64,000 nt of DNA, taken from the NCBI GenBank assembly GCA_018398815.1, contig CM031620.1, positions 60,518,634-60,582,633 on the forward strand, written 5' to 3'. The notes under the pieces were generated by a model. It was not told where the DNA came from. It ran no database searches and saw only the letters and a list, made by a program, of their open reading frames with translations. Numbering within the stretch: position 1 is the stretch's first letter; every line of letters begins with the position of its first letter. A program made the translations under genes and the position numbers. This stretch comes from Conus ventricosus. Taxonomy: Eukaryota; Mollusca; Gastropoda; Neogastropoda; Conidae. Positions 10,741 to 27,200 of this stretch are shown piece after piece.

Positions 10741-12180
10741 TTTCTCGCCCGTCTTCTACAGTGTTGTCACTACATGGGTTTTCCCCTGTCTTCTACAGTG
10801 TTGTCACTACATGGGTTTTTCCGTCTTCTACAGTGTCAACATGGGTTTTTCTTTCCCTGTCTTCTACAGTGTTGTCACTACATGGGCTTTTTCCCCCCGC
10901 CCCCCCATTCTTCTAAGTGTTGTCACTACATGGGTTTTTTTCCCCTGTCTTCTACAGTGTTGTCACTACATGGGTTTTTCCCCCTGTCTTCTACAGTGTT
11001 GTCACTACATGGGGTTTTTCCCATGTCTTCTACAGTGTTGTCACTACATGGGTTTTTCCCCTGTCTTCTACAGTGTTGTCACTACATGGGTTTTTCCCCG
11101 TCTTCTACAGTGTTGTCACTACATGGGTTTTCCCCTGTCTTCTACAGTGTTGTCCTCAGGTTTCCCCCGTCTCTACCTGTTGTCACTACATGGGTTTTTC
11201 CCTGTCTTCTACAGTGTTGTCACTACATGGGTTTTTTCCCTGTCTTCTACAGTGTTGTCACTACATGGGTTTTCCCCTGTCTTCTACAGTGTTGTCACTA
11301 CATGGGTTTTTTCCCCCCTGTCTTCTACAGTGTTGTCACTACATGGGGTTTTTTTCGTCCATCTACGTGCTTCTACAGGGTTTCCTGTCTTCTACACTGG
11401 TTGTACTCATGGGTTTTCCCCCTGTCTTCTACATGTGTCACTACATGGGTTTTTTTCCCCCGTCTTCTACAGTGTGTCACTACATGGGTTTTTTCCCTGT
11501 CTTCTACATGTTGTCACTACATGGGTTTTTTCCCCCGTTCTTCTACATGTTGTCACTACATGGGTTTTTTCCCCGTCTTCTACAGTGTGGTCACTACATG
11601 GGTTTTTTCCCCTGTCTTCTACAGTGTTGTCACTACATGGGTTTTCCCCCTGTCTTCTACATGTGTCACTACATGGGTTTTTTCCCTGTCTTCTACGTGT
11701 TGTCACTACATGGGTTTTCTCCCGCTGTCTTCACAGGTGTTGTCACTACATGGGTTTTTTCCCCTGTCTTCTACAGTGTTGTCACTACATGGGTTTTTTT
11801 CCTGTCTTCTACAGTGTTGTCACTACATGGGTTTTTTCCTGTCTTTAAGTGTTGTCAGTACATTGGTTTTTTCCCTGTCTTCTACAGTGATTGTCACTAC
11901 ATGGGTTTTTTCTGTCTTCTACAGTGTTGTCATACATGGGTATTTCCCCTGTCTTCTACATGTTGCTCTACAGGTTTGTCACTGTCTTCTACAGTGATGT
12001 CATACATGGGTTTTTTTCTGTCTTTACAGTTGATTCATGGGTATTTCCTGTTTCTACAGTGTATGTCAGCTACATGGTTTTCCTTCTTCTACATGTTGTC
12101 ATACATGGTTTTCTACAATGTTTTCAGTACTGTCTCTACAATGGGTGTTTCCTGTCTTTAAGTGTTGTCATACATGTTTT
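10741..12180 (+). repeat. 39-bp minisatellite array, about 36 copies
   Basis: Units of about 38-41 bp contain TGTCTTCTACAGTGTTGTC, then ACTACATGGG, then a T-run/C-run spacer (TTTTTTCCCC) of variable length. The unit has no stop codon in any plus frame, so three long overlapping open frames arise (about 10501-11997, 10601-11848, 10917-12161). They encode Cys/Phe/His-rich repeats in all frames and have no domain or splice evidence, so I treat them as repeat by-products. Units decay from about 11900 and pass into the 25-bp array. Confidence 0.95.
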
Positions 12181-13060
12181 TTTTTAACAGTGATTGTCAG
12201 TACATGTCTTCTACAGTGATTGTCATACATGTTTTTTGTCTTCTACATGTGTCAGTACATGTTTCTCTCTACAGTGTTGTCAGTACATGAGTTTTCCTGT
12301 CTTCTACAATGATGATCAGTACATGGTTCCCTTCTACAATATGTGTCAGTACATGTTCTTCTTACAGTGTTGTCTCAGTTACTGTCTTCTACAGTGATGT
12401 CAGAGTTTTCATGTCTCTACAGTGATGTCAGTACTGCTCTACGTTTGTCTGTCATGTCTATGTACAATGTGTCAGTACATGTCTTCTACAGTGATGTCAG
12501 TACGATGTCTTCTACAATGATGTCAGTACGTGTCTTCTACAGTGATGTCAGTACATGGCTTCTACAGTATTGTCAGTACTGTCTTCTACAGTGATGTCAG
12601 TACATGTCTTCTTCAATGATGTCAGTACGTGTCTTCTACAGTGTTGTCAGTACATGTCTTCTACAGTGTATGTCAGTACATGTCTTCTACAAGTGTTGTC
12701 AGTACATGTCTTCTACAGTGTTCAGTACATGTCTTCTACAGTGATGTCAGTACGATGTCTTCTACAGTGATTGTCAGTACATGTCTTCTACAGTGATGTC
12801 AGTACATGTCTTCTACAATGTTGTCAGTACATGTCTTCTACAGTGATGTCAGTACATGTCTTCTACAGTGTTGTCAGTACATGTCTTCTACAGTGTGTCA
12901 GTACATGCTTCTACAGTGTTGTCAGTACATGTCTTCTACAGTGATTGTCAGTACAGCTTCAACATGTTGTCAGTACTGTCTTCTACAATGTTGTCAGTAC
13001 ATGGCTTCTCAGTGATGTCAGTGCATAGCTTTTCCTGTCTTCTACAGTGATGTCAGTACT
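12181..13060 (+). repeat. 25-bp minisatellite array related to the 39-bp array
   Basis: Units of about 25 bp read TGTCTTCTACAGTGATGTCAGTACA with T/A alternation in GTGTTG versus GTGATG. Each is the 39-bp unit lacking the GGGTTTTTTCCCC spacer. Intermediates at about 11990-12300, with shortened or missing T/C spacers, link the two arrays. Single-base losses are common. Confidence 0.95.
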
Positions 13061-15250
<2,190 letters not shown>

Positions 15251-15690
15251 TGCAATGTGCCGTAGTATTGTCGCCGTGTTGTTGACAGTTCACTGCTATG
15301 TGCCGTATTATTGTCGCCGTGTTGTTGTCGCCCATTCACTGGTCTGTGTCGTATTGTTGTCGACAATTCACCGGTCTGTGTCGTATTGTTGTCGACAATT
15401 CACTGGTCTGTGTCGTACCGTTGTCGACAATTCACCGGTCTGTGTCGTATTGTTGTCGACAATTCACTGGTCTGTGTCGTGTTCTTGTCGACAATTCACT
15501 GGTCTGTGTCGTGTTGTTGTCGACAATTCACCGGTCTGTGTTGTGTTGTTGTCGACAATTCACTGGTCTGTGTCGTGTTGTTGTCGACAATTCACTGGTC
15601 TGTGTCGTGTTGTTGTCGACTATTCAGTGGTCTGTGTCGTGTTGTGGTCGATAATTCACCGGTCTGTGTCTGTTGTCAGCGTTATTATGC
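15251..15690 (+). repeat. 32-bp minisatellite array, about 13 copies
   Basis: Units of 32 bp read TTGTTGTCGACAATTCAC, then (T/C)GGTCTGTGTCGT. The GTCGAC palindrome is kept in most units, and starts at 15361, 15393 and 15425 give the exact period. Because 32 is not a multiple of three and the unit has no stop in any plus frame, three overlapping frames stay open. These are repeat artefacts. Confidence 0.95.
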
Positions 15691-16310
15691 ACCCTTTGTG
15701 TGGTCATCTGTAAATTGGAAACTTGACGGGCGTGGGTTAAAAAAAAAAATAATGTCTGGACACAAATACTTAAGAAAATCTCGCCAACGTAAGGTTTTGT
15801 TTGTGTTTTCCTGGCGGATTAACAAATATAGAAATGGGATATATTTAATCTAAAAAGAAGTACCAATAGCCTACAAAACTTCATTTTGGGAAAGACGAGT
15901 ATTTCATCGTAGTATTCTACTGCACTGTGCTGCTCTGTGTTCTTGTGTGTTGTCTTGTACTCATATCTGTTTCTTGTCATGTTTTTGTTACGACAACTGA
16001 TGACAGATGTTTCATCACCACGACAGATGTTTATGTGAGGAATTCTGTCTTCAGTCCCGGGGGAGAGTTCGTCGCCTATAGTCAGGTGCCACCTAATTAA
16101 AAGACATATATACATACATTTAAAAATGATGCTCTATTGTTGTCCTGAGCTCCTCGTAAGTGAAAACCGGAGACAGTAAAATACCAGAATAAAAACAGCA
16201 GTCTTTTCATGTCTCAGACTTGTATTTTCAACAAATTTTCGCTAACAAGCTTCCTCAGGCCAAGGTACAGTGATACAAGCCTCACATCAAGTAAAATGAT
16301 TTGTCGTTGA
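15691..16310. other. Unclassified sequence with a CTGAGGAAG hairpin motif
   Basis: No gene was identified. A 98-codon open frame (15819-16115, minus) is unrecognised. The minus strand at about 16218-16262 carries CTGAGGAAGCTTGTTAGCGA, a short GCT/AGC stem followed by CGAAA. Similar motifs occur elsewhere in the window. Confidence 0.5.
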
Positions 16311-16315
16311 TGGTG

Positions 16316-16828
<513 letters not shown>

Positions 16829-17039
16829 GCACACTGTGTGACAGACAGACAATCAAGTTTGGAAGAAGTCACGTTCTCTGGACGTGTTCACAGCCCCCGC
16901 TCAAATTCTACAGGTCATTGGACAAATACAAGGGAGACGACCACTGCTTGCTGAATAGGGTTGTCAGTTGTTCACTTGTCCGCCACGCGCAGTCTGGCTT
17001 TCTTTCTTCCACATGTCATTGTGCGCAGGCTCACTCGTA

Positions 17040-17233
17040 GATGTGTGTGGTGTTGTGTTGTGTTGTGTGTGTGTGTGGTGTGTGTGTGTGTGTGTGTGGG
17101 GGGAGGGGGGGAGGGGGGGCGGGGGGATAGGTGTGTGCGCGCGCACGCGCGCGTGTGTGGGTATGTGTGTGTGTGTTGTGTGTGTGTGTGGTGTGTGTGT
17201 GTGTTCGTGCGTGCGTGCGTGCGTGCGTGCGTG

Positions 17234-17312
<79 letters not shown>
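17040..17312 (+). repeat. Compound (GT)n-(GTGC)n-(GA)n tract
   Basis: GT repeats with a G-rich insert (17098-17130) and a CG-alternating stretch (about 17137-17155) lead to (GTGC)n at about 17208-17260 and then (GA)n at 17264-17312. Alternating purine-pyrimidine DNA of this kind is prone to Z-form. Confidence 0.95.
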
Positions 17313-17314
<2 letters not shown>

Positions 17315-17516
17315 ACGAGAGCAATGGATTTTCGTTAATGCCTTTGTTTTTGTCATTGTTTTCCGTGTTGTTGTTGCTCTTCTTTTTCTTCTTCTAAAAA
17401 TGCCAAGAAAGGGGAACATAGGTAGCAAAGAAGACAAGGGTTAGTTACAACATTAATGCTGAACATACGAGAAAGGATATGCGAGTCTTAAGTATGAGAG
17501 CGGGTTACTCACGCGC

Positions 17517-17522
17517 AGAGAG

Positions 17523-17568
<46 letters not shown>

Positions 17569-17653
17569 CGCTTTGACGATTTATTGGCTTCGGCTTATCA
17601 AGCCATTATGGCAAGGGGGTTGGAGGGGGAGTACACATACGACTTGGAGAGAG

Positions 17654-17705
<52 letters not shown>
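17517..17705 (+). repeat. Two (GA)n tracts
   Basis: (GA)n at 17517-17568 and 17647-17704, separated by about 80 bases of unclassified sequence. The second abuts the 3' end of the LINE fragment at 17706. Confidence 0.95.

Positions 17706-19642
<1,937 letters not shown>

Positions 19643-19695
<53 letters not shown>
19643..19695 (+). repeat. (GA)n tract at LINE junction
   Basis: A pure (GA)n tract starts exactly where the LINE coding frame loses homology. Sequence beyond it (19696 onward) is unrelated to the LINE. Confidence 0.9.
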
Positions 19696-19698
<3 letters not shown>

Positions 19699-19931
19699 CA
19701 GAGCATTCTTCCTCTTTAACGAGAATAGGCCATGACTGACCTCAGGTCAGAGGATGAAATCTCAAAGATTCCCGGATCGATGCCACTGCCCCAGAGATGA
19801 CACGTCAGAACTGTGACCTAACGCTGAAGGGAGCATCCGTCGACAGTCGGAAATACAGCACTGTCATGGAGTTGCTCTCTTTAATGGGACGGTCAATGCC
19901 AACACGTCACCGCTGCTGCCTCATCGTCAGC

Positions 19932-20001
<70 letters not shown>

Positions 20002-20209
20002 GGACAGACAGACAGAGAGACAGAGTGAGAAAGGGGGATATGGGGTCCTCCTAAAAAGGAAGAGGAATATACGCAGAGACAGACAGGACAGACAAAGAGA
20101 TCTGTGCGGCTTGCCAGAGAGAGAGAGACAGAGAGAGACAGAGAGAGCGAGAGAGAGAGAGGAAGAGAGCGAGAGAGAGAGAGGGCGAGAGATTTTATAT
20201 GTTGCTTGC

Positions 20210-20246
<37 letters not shown>

Positions 20247-20342
20247 CAGAGACAGAGAGAGACAGAGACAGACAGACAGAGTTTATATGCTGCTTGCCAC
20301 AGAGAGAGAGAGAGAGAGAGAGGGGAGAGAGGGGGAGGAGAG

Positions 20343-20389
<47 letters not shown>

Positions 20390-20790
20390 GGCGGTGGAGA
20401 AGAAAAGACAAGAGGGTCACGGTGGTTTAAATAAGAGGGATATTGGCTCAGAAGGAGAAAGAGGAGTGGAGGGGGGGGAGAGAGAGAGGGGGGGGGGAGG
20501 AGAGAAGAAAGGAGTGTTGAAGCAGAGGGGAGGAGGGATGTATTTACAGACAGAGAGAAGAAGGAGGAGGTGGAGCGGGAGGAGGAATAGGGGAAGGGTG
20601 GGAAGAGAAATACAGTTACAGGAGGAGAAAGGCGGGAGAGATGGTGAAGAGGTGGGTGGGAGGGGTAATGTATCTACTGGAGGAGGAAGTAGAAAGGGGG
20701 TGTGTGGAAGGGCTTCAGTTCTGGCGGAAGGCGTAGAGCGCCCGACTGTATCTTTCTGGGAATGCCAAGGCCCCGGTCATTGAGGTAAGG
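19696..20790 (+). repeat. Purine-rich region with (GA)n blocks
   Basis: About 240 bases of unclassified sequence lead to (GA)n at 19934-20000, then GACA/GAGA mixtures at 20118-20395 and a GGAGGA-rich purine stretch to about 20700. Arg/Glu/Gly-rich open frames are compositional. No gene was recognised. Confidence 0.85.
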
Positions 20791-21110
20791 GTTAGCACGC
20801 ACCTGTTGCAACAGTTAAGTCATTCTTCGTTACAATTCCAGATTGTATTTTCTCAGTATGTTTGCATGTACTTGGGCGGGGACTTAATTCGGGTTCACTA
20901 TATCGATACTGCTTTCACCCCGATGAAAAAAAGACACAACGCTTCCATCATTAAATGCCTTATTTCCTTTGAATTCAAGACTGCTAATCTATAGCGAGTC
21001 CGCTACATTTAGCGCCCTATGTTGAACAAATGCACGAGTGTTCAGTTCTAAAATTTATGTAAGGCTGCATTTGTTTGAATAAAATGTGTATTTGTATGTT
21101 ATGGGTCATA
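20791..21110. other. Unclassified spacer
   Basis: Low-copy sequence of mixed composition. I see no coding or repeat motif. Confidence 0.45.
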
Positions 21111-21620
21111 GTGAGGCTGTATCAGAACAATGTTAGGCGTGTTTCTCGGATTTTAATGGCTACAGTTCGGGCTGTATCCGGACAACGCTTACTGTGTTCA
21201 CTGGGTGGTTACGGCTACATTTTGGGCTGTATTTGGCCAACATTTGGCCTGTTCACTTTAATTTATGACTAAACTCCAGCCTTATCGGAACAATATTTGG
21301 ATTGTTCATTTATGGATTATGGCTTAATTTCAGCCTTCATCGGGGACAAATTTGGCCTGTTCATTTAATGAATATGGTTCAATTTCAGCCTTCATCGGAC
21401 AACATTTGGCCTGTTCATAGATTATGGCTTAATTTCAGCCTTCATCGGGACAACATTTGGCGTGTTCTTTGCATTATAGCTGCATTATAGGGTGTATCGG
21501 AACAACATTTGACGTGTTCCCTAGGTAATAACGGATGCATTTCAGGCTGTATTAGGACAACGCTTACATTAACGTGTTCAATGGGTAAGTATGGCCGCAT
21601 TTCATGCTGTCGTATCAGGA
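21111..21620 (+). repeat. Degenerate minisatellite, roughly 50-bp units
   Basis: About nine diverged units share the order (A/T)CGGGACAACATTTGG, CCTGTTCA, then TATGGCTTAATTTCAGCC. Unit length ranges from about 44 to 60 bases. The best-conserved copies are at 21300-21460, and the flanking ones (21111-21250 and 21480-21615) are weaker. It is older than the neighbouring arrays, judging by divergence. Confidence 0.8.
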
Positions 21621-21707
21621 GGTTTTCAGTTTTGACTTTGGACAACACATCAATTTCAGTTTGACACGCGTGCTTTAAGTGTGGTCTTCGAGTACGACTG
21701 GGTGTGC

Positions 21708-21710
<3 letters not shown>

Positions 21711-21770
<60 letters not shown>
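21711..21770 (+). repeat. (CT)n tract
   Basis: Pure (CT)n of about 60 bases. Confidence 0.95.
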
Positions 21771-21772
<2 letters not shown>

Positions 21773-22017
21773 CGGCGTTAAAATAAACTGTTAGAAAGAT
21801 CCCCATCCCAAAACGAATAATTGTCAGGTCCAAATAATTTCAGACTTGTATCATAGTTAAGAACCCTTCGAAAGACATGCACAGATACAGTTGTCTCACT
21901 TCTTGGCGAAAAAGCTAACCCATTCCAATCTGAAATCCGATCCAATTCCTCCCGCCACACAGCAAGTACACGAACATGTGACTCAGCTTTTAAATGTGAA
22001 CTAATCACGAATGACAG

Positions 22018-22098
22018 GATATTGTCCCTTCTTGACTTCAAAAAGGCTTCGATCCCGTCGATCATTCCATTCTCTCAAAGAAACTGGCTAACCCTGTG
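22018..22098 (+). mobile_element. Possible remnant of a reverse transcriptase motif A
   Basis: Allowing one missing base in AAGGCTTCGAT, the plus strand reads LLDFKKAFDPVDHSILSKKL, the first catalytic block (DFxKAFDxVDH) of LINE reverse transcriptases. Nothing further upstream or downstream is clearly alignable, so this is a small relic or, less likely, coincidence. Confidence 0.5.
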
Positions 22099-23783
<1,685 letters not shown>

Positions 23784-23792
23784 ACACACACA

Positions 23793-23823
<31 letters not shown>

Positions 23824-23837
23824 CACACCACACACAA
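23784..23837 (+). repeat. (CA)n microsatellite
   Basis: (CA)n with two CC interruptions. Confidence 0.95.
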
Positions 23838-24270
23838 CAATTATGTTACATCACATTACACGAAATCAAAATGAAGGGACCAGTGCAGGCTATGTATCTT
23901 GCCAGGTGTCCATCTAACTTTTCTCTATGACCTGGAAGATTAAAAAGTTAAAACCACACAACCACCCTTGAATAAAATTGCAATATTTCGTTTTTTTTAC
24001 ACCACCTTTTTTCAAGCACAAAACATGACCAGCTGGCATATAAAACAGTGTAGAATTTTGTGGTTGTGAAACTGAAAAGAGTTCACTGGAAGAAAAGAGT
24101 TCACAGGAAAAAAAAAGTTCCCAAGGGATGGGGACGGAGGGGGGGGGGGGGTGATTGTAGGAAGGCACAGAGAAAAGGGAGGGGGAGGGAGGGAGGGGAA
24201 ATGACGTGTGAAGGGTCGAAAAGAAAGAATGAGAAGAGCAGCTGGGCGGGGAACAAACGACAAAAACAGC
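23838..24270. other. Unclassified spacer
   Basis: Unclassified sequence with a 12-base G run at about 24139-24150 in a purine-rich stretch. No gene was recognised. Confidence 0.5.
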
Positions 24271-24474
24271 AACTACAATCATAATGGCAATACTAACAAT
24301 ACTCCTTATTTTTTACCATTACCCCTTCCAACTACAATCATAATGGCAATACTAACAATACTCCTTATTTTTTACCATTACCCCTTCCAACTACAATCAT
24401 AATGGCAATACTAACAATACTCCTTATTTTTTACCATTACCCCTTCCAACTACAATCATAATGGCAATACTAAC
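24271..24474 (+). repeat. 59-bp minisatellite, about 3.5 copies, interrupted by the RTE element
   Basis: Unit starts at 24271, 24330, 24389 and 24448 give an exact 59-bp period, with nearly identical copies beginning AACTACAATCATAATGGC. The fourth copy stops after CATAATGGCAATACTAAC, where the RTE tail starts. The rest of a unit (TAATGGCAATACTAAC then AATACTCC) reappears at 26473-26520 on the far side of the element. Confidence 0.95.
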
Positions 24475-26395
24475 TTGACTTGACTTGACTTGGTCCCTTA
24501 GACGTCGGTCCGTGGGGGCACCCCTGAAGCAGTGACAACCATCCTTCTCCATTCCTCTCTGTTCTCTGCCCTCCGCAATGTATTTCTCAGCCGCAGGCCT
24601 GTCCATTCCGTGATGTTATCCTCCCATCTTTTCCTTTGTCGACCTCTTCGCCTTTGTCCTGGTACTGTGCCCTGCATGATTGTCTTGGCAAGGCCTGTTG
24701 ATCGTGTGATGTGTCCATACCATTTCAGTTTGCGTCTTTTTACTGAGGTTAGGAGATCGACATATGGACCAATTTCATTCTCGATGCGCTTTTTAACTTC
24801 CACATTGCTGATGTGATCTTTGTATGAGGTGCCAAGGAGTCGTCTGAAGCACCTCATTTCCATTGTTTGGATCTTTTTCTCAAGGTCTGATTTCAACGTC
24901 CATGACTCACAAGCATATAAGAATATCGCCATGACTAAGGATCGCATCAGTCTGATCTTTGAGCTGATGGAGATGTTTTTATTTCTCCAAAGAGGCGTTA
25001 GCTTAGATAGCGTAGCTGTGGTCTGAGCGACTCTTGAGATGATTTCAAAGTCTTGATCCTTCATCTGAGATTGTTGCCCCAAGTACTTAAATGTGTTGAC
25101 TGTTTCAAGCTTTTTGCTGTTGATGGTTATGTCTTGGGTAAAGCGATTGAGTTGTTAGTCATGACCTTTGTCTTTTCCGCACTTATTTCCATGCCATAAT
25201 CAGCAGAGGTGTTGTTGAGTCTGTTGATCAGGTGGACTAGCTCTTGTTCGTTTCCAGCTAGTCCATCTATGTCGTCGGCAAAACGGAGGTTGGTGATGGT
25301 TCTCCCTCCAATGTTTACAGTTCCTTCATGGTCTTCTAGCGCATCGGTCATAATTCTCTCAAGGAAGACATTGAAAAGTGTGGGGGAGAGTAGGCAGCCC
25401 TGTCGCACTCCAACGGTAGTTCGGAACCACTCGCCTATGTTGTTACCGAGAAACGGCACTGGTGGCTTTATTGTAAAGGCTTTCAATAGTTCTGATGAGG
25501 TTGGCATTGATGTTGAAGAGTTTCATTGTTGCACATAATGCTTCGTGCCACACTCGGTCGAAGGCCTTCTTGAAGTCTATGATACGTGGTACAGATGTTG
25601 TTGGTGTTGGTTGTACTTCTCACACAACTATTCTTAGGTTGAATATCTGCTCTATGGTACTTCGTCCTGGCCTGAACCCCGCCTGTTCTTCAGCGATGAT
25701 CTTTTCTGCTTGTGGGTTCAGTCTATTCAGGATTACTTTCAGCATAACTTTGCTTGGGTGGCTGATGAGGCTAATCGTGCGATAATTTTGGCATTGCTGT
25801 AGGTTGCCTTTCTTTGGTAGCGTGATAAGTGACATGCGTCCAGGGAGTAGGGCCACTCCCCGGTTTCCCAGATTCTGTTGCATATTGCAAGTAACATGTC
25901 CACCATTGGATCACCTCCTGCCTTAATTCTGCCGGTATGTTGTCAACACCGGGCGATTTTCCTGCTTTCATTGATGATAAGGCTCTAATGATTTCATCAC
26001 GTGTTATACTATCCTTGCTGTTATTTGTTGGTTCCGGCGCGACAAGGATTGATGAATTTCCCTCAGCGTTGTGCGAGTAAAGCTCAGAACAGTATTCTGT
26101 CCATCGTTGTAGTATCCTTTCATCATCGTTGAGACATTTACCGTTTTTGTCATGGATCGTTGTTGTCTTGGCTTGTTTCTTTCCCGTTAGGTCCTTGACA
26201 ATTTTGTAGGCTGCTTTGCTGTTGTTGTTTTTCAGATTATTATCAATCTCTTGGCATTGGTTGTCAATCCAAGTTTCCATTGCTGCCTTCATCTCAGTTT
26301 TAACCTTCTTGTTAACATCATTGTACTCTCTTTTTCCTTCTGGGTTGTTCTTTTTGTTTTTCAATTCCCGACGTTTGTCACAAAGTTCCAGAATT
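24475..26395 (-). mobile_element. RTE-type LINE, 5'-truncated, with frameshifts
   Basis: Read on the minus strand this is about 640 codons of a LINE polyprotein spread over several frames. The order is a linker (KNKKNNPEGKREYND, 26360s), SSMKAGKSPGVDNIPAELR (about 25940), LPKKGNLQQCQNYRTISL (25830), EEQAGFRPGRSTIEQIF (25690), IIDFKKAFDRVWHEAL (25570), VGVRQGCLLSPTLFN (25400), FADD catalytic box (25280), then RRRGRQRKRWEDNITEW (24610) and a stop near 24498. The motifs and the short tandem 3' tail (TTGAC)n at 24475-24492 fit the RTE clade. The endonuclease domain is missing, so the copy is 5'-truncated at 26395. Frameshifts at about 25900, 25600 and 25470 make it inactive as read. Confidence 0.85.
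25127..25600 (-). pseudogene. RTE reverse transcriptase catalytic core
   Basis: This part of the RTE element carries the palm motifs. IIDFKKAFDRVWHEAL supplies the first catalytic aspartate. One frameshift near 25470 follows, and then VRQGCLLSPTLFNVFLERIM and RFADDIDGLAG supply the Asp-Asp pair. The downstream EISAEKTKVM block is the usual helix after the palm. Without the frameshift the core would look complete. The enzyme would copy element RNA at a nicked target site. Confidence 0.8.
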
Positions 26396-26520
26396 CGTCA
26401 ATGCAATACCATATTGTGTTTGTATTGACAGTCATCAAGATCGAGCTCATGATGGACAGCGACTACAGAGGTCATAATGGCAATACTAACAATACTCCTT
26501 ATTTTTTTACCATTACCCTT
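26394..26520 (+). repeat. RTE 5' junction: inverted local copy plus remainder of the 59-bp unit
   Basis: 26394-26472 is the reverse complement of 23138-23216. Directly after it, TAATGGCAATACTAAC and the rest of the 59-bp minisatellite unit resume. The element thus sits between two parts of the array, with foreign but locally derived DNA at its truncated end. Confidence 0.85.
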
Positions 26521-26769
26521 CCACCATTCTCAAAAGCAAATGAATAAAGAAAGGAGTGTAGAACGGAAACTGAAATAGAAGGGTGAGACGGGAAGGGGGC
26601 GGGGGGTGGGGGTGGAGGCAGGGGAATAAGGGGTGGGGGAGGGGGTGGGGGTGGGGGCTAGAGGTGTGGCCTGAGGTGGAACTTAGAGTACAAGACCTAG
26701 GAGGAGAGGGGAAGGAAGAAATGTGCATGTGCGTGTAGAGTGTGTTGTGTGTGTGTGTGTGTGTTTGTG

Positions 26770-26801
<32 letters not shown>

Positions 26802-27200
26802 CGTGTGTGAGGAAGACTAGATGGGAAAAATATGGGGTATCAGAGAGAATGGCGAGTGAAGATGAACAAGAAATAGGGAGGGGGGGGGGGGGTATTGTGG
26901 GGTGTGGGGTGTGGATGGAATGACAGGAAGGGGGGGTGGGGAAGGAGGGCAAAAAACCGTTGGGGGGGGAGGGGAAGGGAAGAGGGAGGGGTTACAAAGG
27001 GGAGTGAAGGTAGGAAAGTGTAAGAGAAAGAGTAAAGAGGTGTGGGAGGAAAGGAAAGGGAAATAAGATTGTGATAAGGGGGAAGGGTAACGGGGAGGGG
27101 GTGGGGGGTGTAGATGTGTTGTGAGGGAAAGTAGCGGGAACGGGAGGAAGGAGGGGGGGGGGGTGGGTTAGGAGGGAAAGGTGGGGAAACCCTCATGTGT
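26521..27200. other. G-rich purine spacer with a (GT)n tract
   Basis: GGGA-rich sequence with (GT)n at about 26743-26795, followed by a GC alternation at 26793-26803. G runs occur at 26880-26892 and 27157-27164. Pro-rich minus-strand frames are compositional. No gene was recognised. Confidence 0.6.

Noticed and set aside
10501..11997. A 498-codon open frame resembling a repetitive secreted or membrane protein
   Set aside because: It is made of the 39-bp satellite. The other two plus frames are also open, and there is no signal peptide logic, splice site or conserved domain.
20199..20783. A 194-codon Arg/Glu/Gly-rich frame
   Set aside because: It comes from purine-rich (GA)n and GGA sequence, with no conserved feature.
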